Shown here: one piece after another, positions 35,221 through 44,569 of the stretch | How positions within the stretch are numbered: the first letter of the stretch is position 1 | How the letters are laid out: the number at the start of each line of letters is the position of its first letter | Source: Blastocystis hominis | Taxonomy: Eukaryota > Sar > Bigyra > Opalinata > Blastocystidae | Direction: 5' to 3' | NCBI RefSeq assembly: GCF_000151665.1 | Contig: NW_013171867.1 | Coordinates: 498,946 to 562,945 of the forward strand | DNA: 64,000 nt | The notes under the pieces: generated by a model | The model's database searches: none | Told to the model about the DNA's origin: nothing | What the model saw: only the letters and a program-made list of their open reading frames with translations | Made by a program: the position numbers and the translations under genes

Positions 35221-35263
35221 GGCCATGGTATCCATGGTTGTCCAAAGTGAAAGATTGCTTCCT

Positions 35264-38200
35264 TTACTTCAGTCTATAATGCCCGAATGCAAGTGTGTGT
35301 ATGTTGTCGTCCAAGATCCAACGTTTGTTATCCGTGCAAGTCATGAGGGTCTTGGTTTGCTCCTTCGTGCTGATATCGAAGGCCTGGTTGTTGATACGCT
35401 TGAAAGTACCTTCGATCACTGCATCTTCCTTCTTCTCTGCCTCAAGGACGCGCTTGTACAGCTCGATGTTCTTCACACTCATCCTCTCTCCATCAATCAC
35501 CACATTGCGAGGAACTCCCTTCGCTGCGTTATGCACTACATGCTTCTCGTCAATCAAACAGTACATCTTTGGTCTAAGTCCCACGAATTCAGTGATGCGA
35601 TGCCCGTTATGCTCATCCTTGAATATGGGTCCCGGCAACTTCTTGTTGAAGTTGAGGAATGATTCCAATGAAGGGAACTTTCTCTTGTCCACTTCATGCT
35701 CGTAATACTTCACGAGTTGTCCATAGAAGTAGCTCGTATTATCCAACTCAGAAAAGTCAAACGACTTGTACATATCGCACATTTTGTGGACGATGTTACC
35801 ACGGTCGTTCAACTGCACGATGAGCGAGTCCGTGTCCTGTCCCAACAACTCCACACTGTTGAATGTCGTCTTGAGCACGTTGTAGTAGAAATCGTAGATG
35901 ATGTGCTTCGACATGTCGAGGATAGCGAACCCGATGAAGAACGGCTTCTCTACCTTGCGCACCGGTGTGTTCAGCTTAATGCCGATGAGATTCTCGGAAT
36001 ACATGGTTGTTCCAGCAATCATGTCGTTACCGTGCTTCTGAATGATAGCCTCGCGTTCATTCCACGTGTTGGCGAACTTCACCTTCATTCGTTTCAACCC
36101 AGTCTCCACGAATTTTCCATAGGTCGAGTTTGCCAACAGCTTGTACAGGTTCTTCTCCACAGTAGTCTTGGACTTGGCTCGTTTCTCACTCAGCATGTTC
36201 ACGTACTCGAAGATAAATGGTGCCTGCTTGAAACGGATGAGGCGGTGGATGTGCGTGACGCGATATCCCTGTTGAAGACCCAATTGCAGCAGAGAGTAGT
36301 GCACGAGATATTTGCGTCGAGGTACAAGATCACAAATGAGCTTCGGTGTATTCACCTCTTTCACTTTGTCCACAATGTCGTTCTTCGCTGCGTACTTCTT
36401 GATTCCATCAGAATACATACCCGCCTTCTGTACGGGGAAGAATGGTAAGTCATTGAATTTATCATGGAGTTCCACTGGTGCCTCGATGTCGCACTCGATG
36501 AAGAACCCATACTTGCCGAACGTATTGAGTGATTGCACCCATTCATTCGGATCACGGTTGATCCTTTCCATTACTTCTCGTCGCTCGGGTACACCCACTA
36601 ATTCGTAAGGCATCATTCTGTGCATGGCTCCACCATACAGGTTGTTGGCGTCGAGGTAGTAGATGGATGATTGTTCTCCGTTGTTGGCGGTGCTGTCAAG
36701 GTCGACTTTGGCATGCCTTTTCACGATCTGTGTGATGCCTCCTCGAAGGTTTTTGAGTAGACGCATGAAGTCATCGATCTCATTTGTCTCCATCAATCGA
36801 ATTCCCTTGCTCTCATAGAACTCACCCATGCGGTTCAAGAACACTTTCACGAGTTGTTTCTCCTCAAGTCCCTCATTCGCGTTGATGCGCATGATGTACT
36901 GAGCCCATTTCCTTGCGAGGGTCATGAGGCTACTCTCGCTATGATCGCCCTCCATTGTGACCTTTAAGAAGAGCGAATAGGCCATTTGTGGTGCTGTGAT
37001 GTAGTGCATCGGATCAACACCGAATGCCTTCAGTGTGGTAACGCGGAAGTGCTCGAATGCATCAGCCATGAGAGTTACATCGAGTACATTGTACAACTCG
37101 TAGTACTCACCCCATGTCTTGATATCGAAGATCTTCCACAGTTTCACCATGTGATCATATTCGCCTTGGGGCATCATTTCTCCCTTCATATCATCAATGC
37201 ATTGTTCACGAGAAGGAATGGTGGTATTGTTCAATGACTCGTACGATTTGATGAGACTGTAAAACATGGGTTCCTTCCGTGTCAACAGATCGATGTACTC
37301 GTCATTCCATTGCTTGCCTCGAGACTCACAGTACTTGCGTAGTTGTTGTTTGGTGTGCACGTACAAATCGAGGTTGCCTCCGAGTGTCTGAGCCACGATG
37401 GATCTGAGAGGACTGCTGATGAGCTTCAACGAGTCCTTGAATTGAATGCCATTGTACTCGATCTGCATCTCCTTGTCCTCAGTGGTTGGAATGACTTCCA
37501 AGGAGTCACTAGAGGTTGAATGAGCTGCGATGAGTTTCATGATGAATGTGAAGTCGTAGTGCGATCCATTGTGGAAGTATACGGGTAGACGATAGTTCTT
37601 CTTGTTGAACGATAGTTGTAGGTTACACTTGGTGCAACAGGTGCAAATGTACTGTCCAGCTTTGAAGCTGCATATCCCTCCCTTTCCTGTGGTGTATTCA
37701 CCTGTCACATGTGCGTGATGTCTCACCTTGTCGTTCTCCAGTTTCTTGTGGCAGAAGGGACACACGGTTGTTGCACGAAAGTCCCTCTCGATGCTCGGAG
37801 AGTTCTCGAGTGGTAATTCATCGAAGAGATACGTTTTCACTCTCCCTTGCAATTGCACGAGATAGTCCATGAAAGGACGAAGATCCTCTTCACTCTCATG
37901 TGGTGCATGGAAGACTCGAAGTTGGCTGTCAATGGCTGGAATGCGTGACACGGCTAGACATGATAGCATGATTGGCTTGTGTTTGTTCTTGTCATCAATG
38001 GCTGACTCGAAGTCAGCGTACACGACGACCGGTGCTGGCATTTCGTATCGCTGGTTTGTGAAACGTAACCGAGTCTCATTGGTTGACAAATCGTACTGAT
38101 CGCTCTCATTGACGAGTTCACGATGTACTTGTACTTCGTGATCATGAACGGCTTTGCGAGATCCGAAGAAGTCGTCACAGAACCTGCACTTCACGTTTCT

Positions 38201-39775
38201 CGAAAGGTTTTCATTCTTCGCATCACTTCGTCGTGTCACACGATGCTTGAAATCATTCAAGTCCTTGATGTACAAGAAATGCTTTGGGGTGCCCTCAGGT
38301 AGATTCAGATCGTTCAAGATGCAGAGGGAGAGAGGAAGCTTCGTTCCCTTACCTTTGTACACGACATCGCATGTGAATAAATCGAATTGTTCCTTCGACT
38401 TATCGATGTACCCAGGTAAGAGTGTGACCTCGAATACATTGAGCGATACTTTCAACAATGCCTCCAATGCGGCGAATTTCTCTTCACTCGCGTTGAAGGG
38501 TGTATTGTCACGAATGCCCATCGCCTCCTCCACTTCGTGAATGGTCACTCCGAATACCTTGTTCTTCTCAGGGTGCTTCCACCACTTGTTGTACACGGTT
38601 GCATCGCCAATCTTGCAATTCGCGACGATCTTGTGCCCACCTTCACTGGCCAGAATGAGACACCGCTGCAGGCACCGGTTGTCATCGAAATCCGGGTTGA
38701 GCGCTGTGCGTCCGATGACGAACGGTGTGTGCTGCTTGTACCCCACGAATGTACGTAGTGGGAACATCTCAATGTGGAAGCCGATCCATCCAGCGTACAC
38801 GAAGCCACTGCCCTCTGTCTCCTGTTCCTCTACGGCATTTCGGTACCACTTCAGGTACTCCTCGATCCACTCATCGATGCGATCTCGACGAACGATGCGG
38901 AGGTGTCCCAATCGATCATCTGTGAGGTTGAGGATCTTGGGATCTCCGTCATGTGTCAACATGAGGTTGTATGCCATGATGGTGATGAAGCACTGATTGT
39001 ACTCGCGCATACCATTGAGGATGTACTTCTTCAAGACTTCATTGAATTCATTTGTCTCATCGAATATGAGGTTGATCGGTTCCACTTCCTCATCACTCTT
39101 CTCACCCGGTAGTCGAACCCACAGTCTATTGTCAAAATCGTTGTTGAGACGGAAGTCCTTCTTGGTTCGTTTCTCTTTCACCCATTCCTTGTACATGTCT
39201 CCTTGCACGGTGTGATAATACGTGAGTGCATACCCGAGTGACGAGTCGATCACATCACTCAATCGTCCCTGTGATACCTTGCGATCGAATCGTTCATATG
39301 CCTTATTGCGTCTCATTTCACGTCTCTTCTCCACGGTGTTCAGGTAACCGGGTAAGTGACGTTGTCGCTTCTCACCGAACTTGTGCCCATCCCACTCGTA
39401 CTCGAGGTAGCGCTCGTTCCATGCCTTGCTTCCCACGACGAGATACTTGCGCTTTCCAGCAGGATCACGCACTCGTTTGCGTGACGGACGTTTCGGAGGC
39501 TCAGGGAAACTATCACTGTCATCATAGTGTTTCTCAACTTCACGTTTACGCAACCCACGTTTTGAGGGTGCGAAAAAGGCGATATATTCATCGGGTATAT
39601 TTAATCCAAACACCTTTCTCGAGAGATAGGCTCTCGTGTCAGGAATGGTCTGATCGGTGAACGTATCACCGACCATGTAGTACTTGGCGGCCAATCGTTT
39701 CCAGGTCGGTCCACCGATTTTGATTTGTTTTCCAGTCTCAGGGTTGATAGTATATCCTAGGCGTTGTGAACTCAT
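35264..39775 (-). CDS. Protein-primed family B DNA polymerase
   Basis: 1,503 residues, replicating the element from protein-primed ends. N-terminal extension with an NPETGKQIKIGG motif (residues 12-25) and a charged linker; a C2H2-like finger CRFCDDFFGSRKAVHDHEVQVH-type at about 530; exonuclease motifs YADFES (about 588), FHNGSHYDF and YNVLDVTLMADAF; a cysteine/histidine cluster at about 670-715; polymerase motifs DANNLYG (about 1041), LANSTYGK (about 1217) and GQDTDS (about 1316). Both exonuclease and polymerase catalytic acids are present, so it should be active. Starts in TATATAAATG. It is longer than typical Polinton polymerases because of the N-terminal part. Confidence 0.95.
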   Translation of the reverse strand: MSSQRLGYTINPETGKQIKIGGPTWKRLAAKYYMVGDTFTDQTIPDTRAYLSRKVFGLNIPDEYIAFFAPSKRGLRKREVEKHYDDSDSFPEPPKRPSRKRVRDPAGKRKYLVVGSKAWNERYLEYEWDGHKFGEKRQRHLPGYLNTVEKRREMRRNKAYERFDRKVSQGRLSDVIDSSLGYALTYYHTVQGDMYKEWVKEKRTKKDFRLNNDFDNRLWVRLPGEKSDEEVEPINLIFDETNEFNEVLKKYILNGMREYNQCFITIMAYNLMLTHDGDPKILNLTDDRLGHLRIVRRDRIDEWIEEYLKWYRNAVEEQETEGSGFVYAGWIGFHIEMFPLRTFVGYKQHTPFVIGRTALNPDFDDNRCLQRCLILASEGGHKIVANCKIGDATVYNKWWKHPEKNKVFGVTIHEVEEAMGIRDNTPFNASEEKFAALEALLKVSLNVFEVTLLPGYIDKSKEQFDLFTCDVVYKGKGTKLPLSLCILNDLNLPEGTPKHFLYIKDLNDFKHRVTRRSDAKNENLSRNVKCRFCDDFFGSRKAVHDHEVQVHRELVNESDQYDLSTNETRLRFTNQRYEMPAPVVVYADFESAIDDKNKHKPIMLSCLAVSRIPAIDSQLRVFHAPHESEEDLRPFMDYLVQLQGRVKTYLFDELPLENSPSIERDFRATTVCPFCHKKLENDKVRHHAHVTGEYTTGKGGICSFKAGQYICTCCTKCNLQLSFNKKNYRLPVYFHNGSHYDFTFIMKLIAAHSTSSDSLEVIPTTEDKEMQIEYNGIQFKDSLKLISSPLRSIVAQTLGGNLDLYVHTKQQLRKYCESRGKQWNDEYIDLLTRKEPMFYSLIKSYESLNNTTIPSREQCIDDMKGEMMPQGEYDHMVKLWKIFDIKTWGEYYELYNVLDVTLMADAFEHFRVTTLKAFGVDPMHYITAPQMAYSLFLKVTMEGDHSESSLMTLARKWAQYIMRINANEGLEEKQLVKVFLNRMGEFYESKGIRLMETNEIDDFMRLLKNLRGGITQIVKRHAKVDLDSTANNGEQSSIYYLDANNLYGGAMHRMMPYELVGVPERREVMERINRDPNEWVQSLNTFGKYGFFIECDIEAPVELHDKFNDLPFFPVQKAGMYSDGIKKYAAKNDIVDKVKEVNTPKLICDLVPRRKYLVHYSLLQLGLQQGYRVTHIHRLIRFKQAPFIFEYVNMLSEKRAKSKTTVEKNLYKLLANSTYGKFVETGLKRMKVKFANTWNEREAIIQKHGNDMIAGTTMYSENLIGIKLNTPVRKVEKPFFIGFAILDMSKHIIYDFYYNVLKTTFNSVELLGQDTDSLIVQLNDRGNIVHKMCDMYKSFDFSELDNTSYFYGQLVKYYEHEVDKRKFPSLESFLNFNKKLPGPIFKDEHNGHRITEFVGLRPKMYCLIDEKHVVHNAAKGVPRNVVIDGERMSVKNIELYKRVLEAEKKEDAVIEGTFKRINNQAFDISTKEQTKTLMTCTDNKRWILDDNIHTLAFGHYRLK

Positions 39776-39873
39776 TTATATAAGGGTCACAAAATCTTTA
39801 AGTGGTGATACACGTATGACCAAAGTGAAATAGTTAGGAGCTTGGCTTCCTCCTTGAGCTACCGAAGGCATCC

Positions 39874-40302
39874 CTAGAATGGGAAAATGGCATGACCATC
39901 CGCATCGTACTCGAATTCATCGATGTCGTAGAACTCGGATTCCGATGAATCAGAATCACTAGAATTGGGGTCAGCGAATGCAATGCTAATGTCTGGATCA
40001 TTATCGTATGCCTCAGCTTCTTCTTTGGTCATTTTCACCCATTGTCCTTTTACGCGTCTGTAGTTGTCATGGAGTAACTCGTAGTATGCTGTGCCACCAA
40101 TAATCATGGAGCGATTGCTGGGAGAAAGCATTCTCGACTTGGGAACATATTTCGTCGTATCTGGTGGTAAAGGTGTATCGTACAAGCGATTCAATTTCTC
40201 GTCGTACTTGTATCCACGCTTGAGAAGGTTCCAGAAGCGAACTCCGTTGATTTGGATTTCTCGGCCAGTATTGGGATTCAAAGTGTGAGTAGGTCTATTC
40301 AT
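39874..40302 (-). CDS. NPxTGR-motif protein related to the polymerase N-terminus
   Basis: 142 residues just upstream of the polymerase and on the same strand. It starts with LNPNTGREIQINGVRFW, the same motif and position as the polymerase N-terminus, followed about 60 residues later by MIIGGTAYYELL, comparable to LVVGSKAWNERY in the polymerase. The C-terminus is acidic and serine-rich. Such NP-TG-I-G motifs also occur in proteins of large DNA viruses. A role with the polymerase, perhaps as terminal or accessory protein, is inference from position and similarity. Starts in a TATATAAATG context. Confidence 0.6.
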   Translation of the reverse strand: MNRPTHTLNPNTGREIQINGVRFWNLLKRGYKYDEKLNRLYDTPLPPDTTKYVPKSRMLSPSNRSMIIGGTAYYELLHDNYRRVKGQWVKMTKEEAEAYDNDPDISIAFADPNSSDSDSSESEFYDIDEFEYDADGHAIFPF

Positions 40303-40354
40303 TTATATATTTATATATTTATATTTTCTCTTTTAACCCTAGATGCTTCCCTAA

Positions 40355-40804
40355 ATGAAGTACAAGAAAACAGAGAACAACACATGGTCTTCCCTGGTAC
40401 GCACTTGTGAGGACGAGAATATCGAACTCGCCGACATTATCATTCACACCAAGTATCCGATCAATTCCGAGCGTCTATTCGGCTTCAGTGTTTGCACTCC
40501 GCAAGCAAATGTGAACTGTGGTTTGATCTTGCACGACTATGATTGCATCGAGATGACATTGGATGAAACTCGTCCACCTTTGTTTACCGAGGATGAATGG
40601 GAGTATCTATTGCCTCAATTGAAATCCAACGGTTTGCTCGGTGTGCCTCTGAACGTGTTTTGGAGAGGCGATGTCACGTACCCACATCACATAATCGGTG
40701 TAACGACCGAGAATCGTGCTGTTTACTTCTTCTCCAACTACTATGTACGCGTGGTCTTCAAGGTGGTGGATGATGAAGTGCCTCCCGAGTTGTCCGATCT
40801 GTAA
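40355..40804 (+). CDS. Element protein, unknown (149 aa)
   Basis: An intact frame starting in CTAAATG, divergent from the NPxTGR gene with about 50 bp between starts that hold repeated TATAT boxes. Mixed alpha/beta, with two likely strands (HHIIGVTTENRAVYFF, VRVVFKVVDDE) near the C-terminus. No family recognised. Confidence 0.6.
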   Translation: MKYKKTENNTWSSLVRTCEDENIELADIIIHTKYPINSERLFGFSVCTPQANVNCGLILHDYDCIEMTLDETRPPLFTEDEWEYLLPQLKSNGLLGVPLNVFWRGDVTYPHHIIGVTTENRAVYFFSNYYVRVVFKVVDDEVPPELSDL

Positions 40805-40879
40805 TCTCATCGATGATGGTGCGTGTTTGAAGGGTGTGTACGTTCGTGCATATCAAAGACAAAGTAAATAAAAAAGTAA

Positions 40880-41451
40880 ATGTCGTACATTTTCAGCAGC
40901 AATGGAAACAACTACACGTTCAAGAAGCTCGACAACATGCTCATCAACATGCCAGAGAAGGACGGTCATCATGTATTAATTCGAGAGACAGTGGATGGTG
41001 TTCCTCAGTACGTCGTTGGGGGAGTGCGGCTTGTATCGTGAAAGCGAACGAAGCATTTGTCTTCGAGTACACACCAGAAACTACCGAATCATTCAATAGC
41101 GAATGGGGTGGTGATGGTATGCCGCCTATGCCGTCCGGATCATACCTGATAACCACGACTGTCATAACGTACCTTCCTGAAGACATATTCAACGATTGCA
41201 CGTCAATCGAATCGGTGGTTGAAAAGGGTTATCGAGTGCTAGTCACGTTTGACAACACGCCTATCCTAGACAGACCGTACATCGATACATTGAATAGTCT
41301 TGTGTCTCATACTGGTTATGCTGTTGTGAATATTTGGGGGAAGCGTTGCTTCCCCCTACAACTCTCCTGTCCTTCGTACGTATTCGAATCTTCCTCTCAT
41401 GCTTCTAGGTGGTGTGAAGAGCATCACGATCGTTTTCGAACACCTGGGTGA
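40880..41451 (+). pseudogene. Element protein split by a one-base frame offset
   Basis: A good start (AGTAAATG at 40880) opens MSYIFSSNGNNYTFKKLDN, which ends at TGA 41040-41042. Another frame, open from 40834, carries the natural continuation ANEAFVFEYTPETTESF and VLVTFDNTPILDRPYID. The two meet at a run of five G at 41018-41022, where a -1 shift joins them smoothly. It may be a one-base deletion, an assembly error or programmed frameshifting. The tail runs through palindromes at 41336-41356. Function unknown. Confidence 0.5.
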
Positions 41452-42503
41452 CGCTTCTTCTTCTGTGGCGGAACTTCGTTCCGCCGGGACGACTTCGTGG
41501 GAAGGCGAAGGCTTCCCGGGGCGACAAAGTCGCCCCACTTCGTCGTCCCATTTTGACTCCTCGTAATGGGTCGATGTGACCTTGCTGCATCTCTCAATGC
41601 ATTGGGTTCCTTTCGACTCTTGGATCGCGTGACTGGTGGTGCTGGCTGTGGTTTGCATTTGCTCGCCAGGAGTTCCCAATGATAGCACTTCTGCTTGCTA
41701 CCGCTTTCCATATTCTTCACTTCGTACATCAATGGCATGAATCGATCGTCAATGTCAACAACTTGATACAAGTCCTGAGACCATTTGCTGGTCAATGATC
41801 GCTTTTCCAGAACGCGAGGTCTTCGTGTCACTCGAACATAATCACCAACATCGAATTGAGGTGTTGTGTCCTTTGCTGTCATGTTGGATGGTTCTGTCTT
41901 CTCCGTGTACAAGATGTTGTTGTTCCAAATGTCAGTGGGTGCATATCCGGTGTCTCTGTTCTTCCTTGCATTGTGTCTACGAACGGCACCATCGATCAAG
42001 TCGAACCACACACCTTTCGATTGATTGAATGGAACCATGATGTCTTCCTTGATATCTCGAATTGCTCGTTCGGCTATGTCACATGCTTTATTCGCTGAAT
42101 CCATGTGATACATGGTGATGTCATACTTGCCCAAGATGTTGGTACGAAAGATGGCATTGGTGAACTCGGTACCTCGATCAGAGCAAATATGCTTTGGTGG
42201 TCCGTATGTCTGAATGATGTCCTTCATCGCATGCGTGACTTCTGTGGCACTCTTGCTTTTCAGTCGCCGAGCCATCAGGTATTTCGAATATCCATCAATA
42301 CATACAAGGACATACTTGTATCCACGATTCTTGTGGAATCCTGTACTCTTCTGTCTGCCCAACACTTCCTGAATCCATTTGTCTTGTTTGGAAGAGAAAT
42401 CGATGAGATCGATGAAGTATATGTTTCTCTTGAAGCCACTGATGATCACTCGAGTTGCACCTTTTCGCTTGGCTGGTTTCCGTAGTTCCTTGATTTCATT
42501 CAT
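41424..42503 (-). CDS. Retroviral-type (rve) DDE integrase
   Basis: 359 residues. RNase H-fold core: YFIDLIDFS (first Asp), YKYVLVCIDGYSKYLMAR, ICSDRGTEFTNAIF (second Asp) and CDIAERAIRDIKED (Glu). A C-terminal SH3-like region (FDVGDYVRVTRR ... YEVKNM) follows, as in Polinton integrases, which insert the linear genome. The N-terminal zinc-binding HHCC part is missing; only about 25 residues precede the core. The last 50 codons run through a nested palindromic repeat, adding a low-complexity basic tail (APGSLRLPTKSS). The start codon is two bases from that of the divergent small gene. Confidence 0.92.
   Translation of the reverse strand: MNEIKELRKPAKRKGATRVIISGFKRNIYFIDLIDFSSKQDKWIQEVLGRQKSTGFHKNRGYKYVLVCIDGYSKYLMARRLKSKSATEVTHAMKDIIQTYGPPKHICSDRGTEFTNAIFRTNILGKYDITMYHMDSANKACDIAERAIRDIKEDIMVPFNQSKGVWFDLIDGAVRRHNARKNRDTGYAPTDIWNNNILYTEKTEPSNMTAKDTTPQFDVGDYVRVTRRPRVLEKRSLTSKWSQDLYQVVDIDDRFMPLMYEVKNMESGSKQKCYHWELLASKCKPQPAPPVTRSKSRKEPNALRDAARSHRPITRSQNGTTKWGDFVAPGSLRLPTKSSRRNEVPPQKKKRHPGVRKRS
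41467..41551. repeat. Nested GC-rich palindrome (integrase 3' end)
   Basis: GGCGGAACTTCGTTCCGCC, then an outer arm GGGACGAC...GTCGTCCC that encloses two hairpins, GGGAAGGCGAAGGCTTCCC and GGGGCGACAAAGTCGCCCC. A simpler relative (GGGGGAAGC/GCTTCCCCC) is at 41336-41356. Lies where two convergent genes overlap. Confidence 0.85.
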
Positions 42504-42505
42504 AA

Positions 42506-42697
42506 ATGAACCGCTTTATTCAATGGCTGAAAAGTGCATGGAAATGGATGAGTGGAAGAAAGAACCACAAGCTAGTGGTTGACTCGAAATGCAAGGACAG
42601 ATGTCACTGCCTGTGCGTGTACAATGAGAAGAATGGATCCGATGACGACAGTGGAAGTGACATATCGATCAGTCCGACAGAGATTAAAGTGAAATGA
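42506..42697 (+). CDS. Small element protein (63 aa)
   Basis: Starts in CATAAATG, head-to-head with the integrase. A tryptophan-rich amphipathic start (MNRFIQWLKSAWKWMSGRKN), then a KCKDRCHCLC cysteine cluster and an acidic serine tail. It may be a small membrane-active protein. Short and unmatched, so uncertain. Confidence 0.4.
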   Translation: MNRFIQWLKSAWKWMSGRKNHKLVVDSKCKDRCHCLCVYNEKNGSDDDSGSDISISPTEIKVK

Positions 42698-42745
42698 GGG
42701 ATGCCTAAATAGATTTAAATAATGTAAACATAAATAGAAATACAA

Positions 42746-43183
42746 ATGAACTGTTGGATGAATGATGAACGTCTTGATATCACACGTAAATATGTGCATG
42801 ATATGATTAATTCATTTGTTGATGATCCCAAAGGTACAAATTATCATAATGAGTATAATCCTCCTTATATGATGATAAATTCACCCGATCTTCAACATCT
42901 TCTTGTGAAATCATGTTATGATGATAAATACATAGTGAAGTATGGGGGACAAAGTGGGGCGACAAAGTCGCCCCGGGAAGCCGAAGGCTTCCCACAAAGT
43001 CCCGCCGGGGAAGCGAAGCTTCCCCGAAATATTGCTGAACTCCGTGCTTTCAATGAGAATATCTATGATATCGAAGGTCATCGTGTGATGACATTAGGTG
43101 GTGATATAATTATCATTGATATCGATGGTGTTGCATTTGATCAACTCGAATGTGTATCGGGTAAACGATTACCGCCAAAGTAA
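42746..43183 (+). CDS. Element protein, unknown (145 aa), containing an in-frame palindromic repeat
   Basis: The N-terminal half (ITRKYVHDMINSFVDDP) and C-terminal half (VMTLGGDIIIIDIDGVAFD) look like ordinary protein. Between them, codons 66-94 are the nested palindrome at 42943-43026, giving SGATKSPREAEGFP-like sequence. The repeat preserved the frame, so the insertion appears tolerated. Confidence 0.5.
   Translation: MNCWMNDERLDITRKYVHDMINSFVDDPKGTNYHNEYNPPYMMINSPDLQHLLVKSCYDDKYIVKYGGQSGATKSPREAEGFPQSPAGEAKLPRNIAELRAFNENIYDIEGHRVMTLGGDIIIIDIDGVAFDQLECVSGKRLPPK
42943..43026. repeat. Nested GC-rich palindrome inside a gene
   Basis: Outer GGGAC...GTCCC arms around GGGGCGACAAAGTCGCCCC and GGGAAGCCGAAGGCTTCCC, then GGGGAAGCGAAGCTTCCCC. 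Located in frame within the 145-residue element gene. Confidence 0.85.
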
Positions 43184-43231
43184 AAGACTGGAAGCTATGG
43201 TTTCCAAGTCGCCCTTATTTCACTTTGTCCC

Positions 43232-44524
43232 TTAAAGTTCTACAATCGTGACTTGGAAGTTCGAGTATAAGTGCGAGATAGTTGTATCACCACCGCGTGT
43301 CACAACGAGTTGTAATCCACCCTCTTTTAACGGTGAAAATATAGATGTGCCAGAGACGTTCATTGTTGGGGTTGGGTTGTCAAGTGTTGTCTTCAGCAAC
43401 GTTGCTTGAGACGTAGTGATTACCAAGCTCGGCGTGTCTGTAAAGCCTACGAATGCCTGTTCGTAGTTACCACACTTGAGACTCAAATTAATCGTGACCA
43501 GATACTTGCTGTTCGAAGATAACATGAGTCCTTCCGTCAAGTTCGAATTGTCTGATCCGAGTATCTCGGATACGACGGTGTGACCACTACCAGACCAAGA
43601 GTACGTGAACGTCTTGGAGAACTTGGCAGGCTGTGGCTCGAAGGATATTCCACTGCTAGTCACGTTCAGCAAGTACGATCCTGAGTTGGACGGGATGGTC
43701 AATTTGCTCACACCCGTTCCATAATTGATCACGATACATTGTTCTTCATTCGTACATCCAAGAATATCTTTATAGATTACATTGGAGTCAAGGATGCTCG
43801 TTGTGGGTACTTCAGTATTTGTCTCGTTCTTGAAGACGAAGTAGCCAGAAGAGTTATTCATCGCAGGCACGTTCACACCGAATGCACTATTGCCCTTGTA
43901 AGCAATGAGACACAGGTTCGTCGACTGCACGCCGAGGCAATCGTGGAATAGAGTTGAGGCGTTCATTGTCTCGAATGTGTACTGAATTCCGAAAGCCCCA
44001 GCCTCTACTCCTTTCAGGATGTACGTCCCGGACTGATCTGGCAGGAACAGATCTTTACGAGTGCTCCTTGTCGAGTTCCAGTTGGCAATCGCGTACTTGT
44101 TCGATGTGGTACCGAGACCGATAGCCGTGTTGATCGTAGTCGCACTGAATAACAGGAACGAAGGATTGCCATCTTCGTCCATGTTCAGCACGTACTTACC
44201 GCTACTAGGCAGATCGAGCTCTCCGAAGGTGCTATTGCTGGTAAAGTATGGAATCGTGCCTTTGGAATCAATGGTAATCGCCTGGTTGTCACTGCCTTTG
44301 AAGTACGAATTGTCGAGCGTGGTGAAGTCTTCAGACTCTAGGCTACTCGCATCAACCCAGGTGAAGTCGTTGTTGTAATTGCTGAGCACGAAGGTGCCAT
44401 TCCCGCTCGGTAATGCGAAGGTCTTGAATGCTCCATTATGGTAGTACTGGAGGCCAGTCGCCATCTCCTTGCGTTTGAACACTCCGTTCTGGAGATATAC
44501 AAGTTTCTCTGATGAGGTTGACAT
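43232..44524 (-). CDS. Fibre/spike-like structural protein
   Basis: 430 residues, Ser/Thr/Asn/Gly-rich and beta-rich, starting in AATAAATG. About six repeats of a 50-60 residue unit marked by LPSxxGxYVL or similar (LPSGNGTFVL, LPSSGKYVL, LPDQSGTYIL, PAMNNSSGYFVF, IPSNSGSYLL), then a different C-terminal domain of about 110 residues (KTFTYSWSGSGHTVV to the end). A repeated shaft plus terminal head is the layout of trimeric fibres. It is divergent from the major capsid gene with about 100 bp between. Fibre function is inferred from architecture only. Confidence 0.5.
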   Translation of the reverse strand: MSTSSEKLVYLQNGVFKRKEMATGLQYYHNGAFKTFALPSGNGTFVLSNYNNDFTWVDASSLESEDFTTLDNSYFKGSDNQAITIDSKGTIPYFTSNSTFGELDLPSSGKYVLNMDEDGNPSFLLFSATTINTAIGLGTTSNKYAIANWNSTRSTRKDLFLPDQSGTYILKGVEAGAFGIQYTFETMNASTLFHDCLGVQSTNLCLIAYKGNSAFGVNVPAMNNSSGYFVFKNETNTEVPTTSILDSNVIYKDILGCTNEEQCIVINYGTGVSKLTIPSNSGSYLLNVTSSGISFEPQPAKFSKTFTYSWSGSGHTVVSEILGSDNSNLTEGLMLSSNSKYLVTINLSLKCGNYEQAFVGFTDTPSLVITTSQATLLKTTLDNPTPTMNVSGTSIFSPLKEGGLQLVVTRGGDTTISHLYSNFQVTIVEL

Positions 44525-44569
44525 TTATTATAAGGCGAGAACGTTTTTTTTCTTTACTTGCTATAGCAA

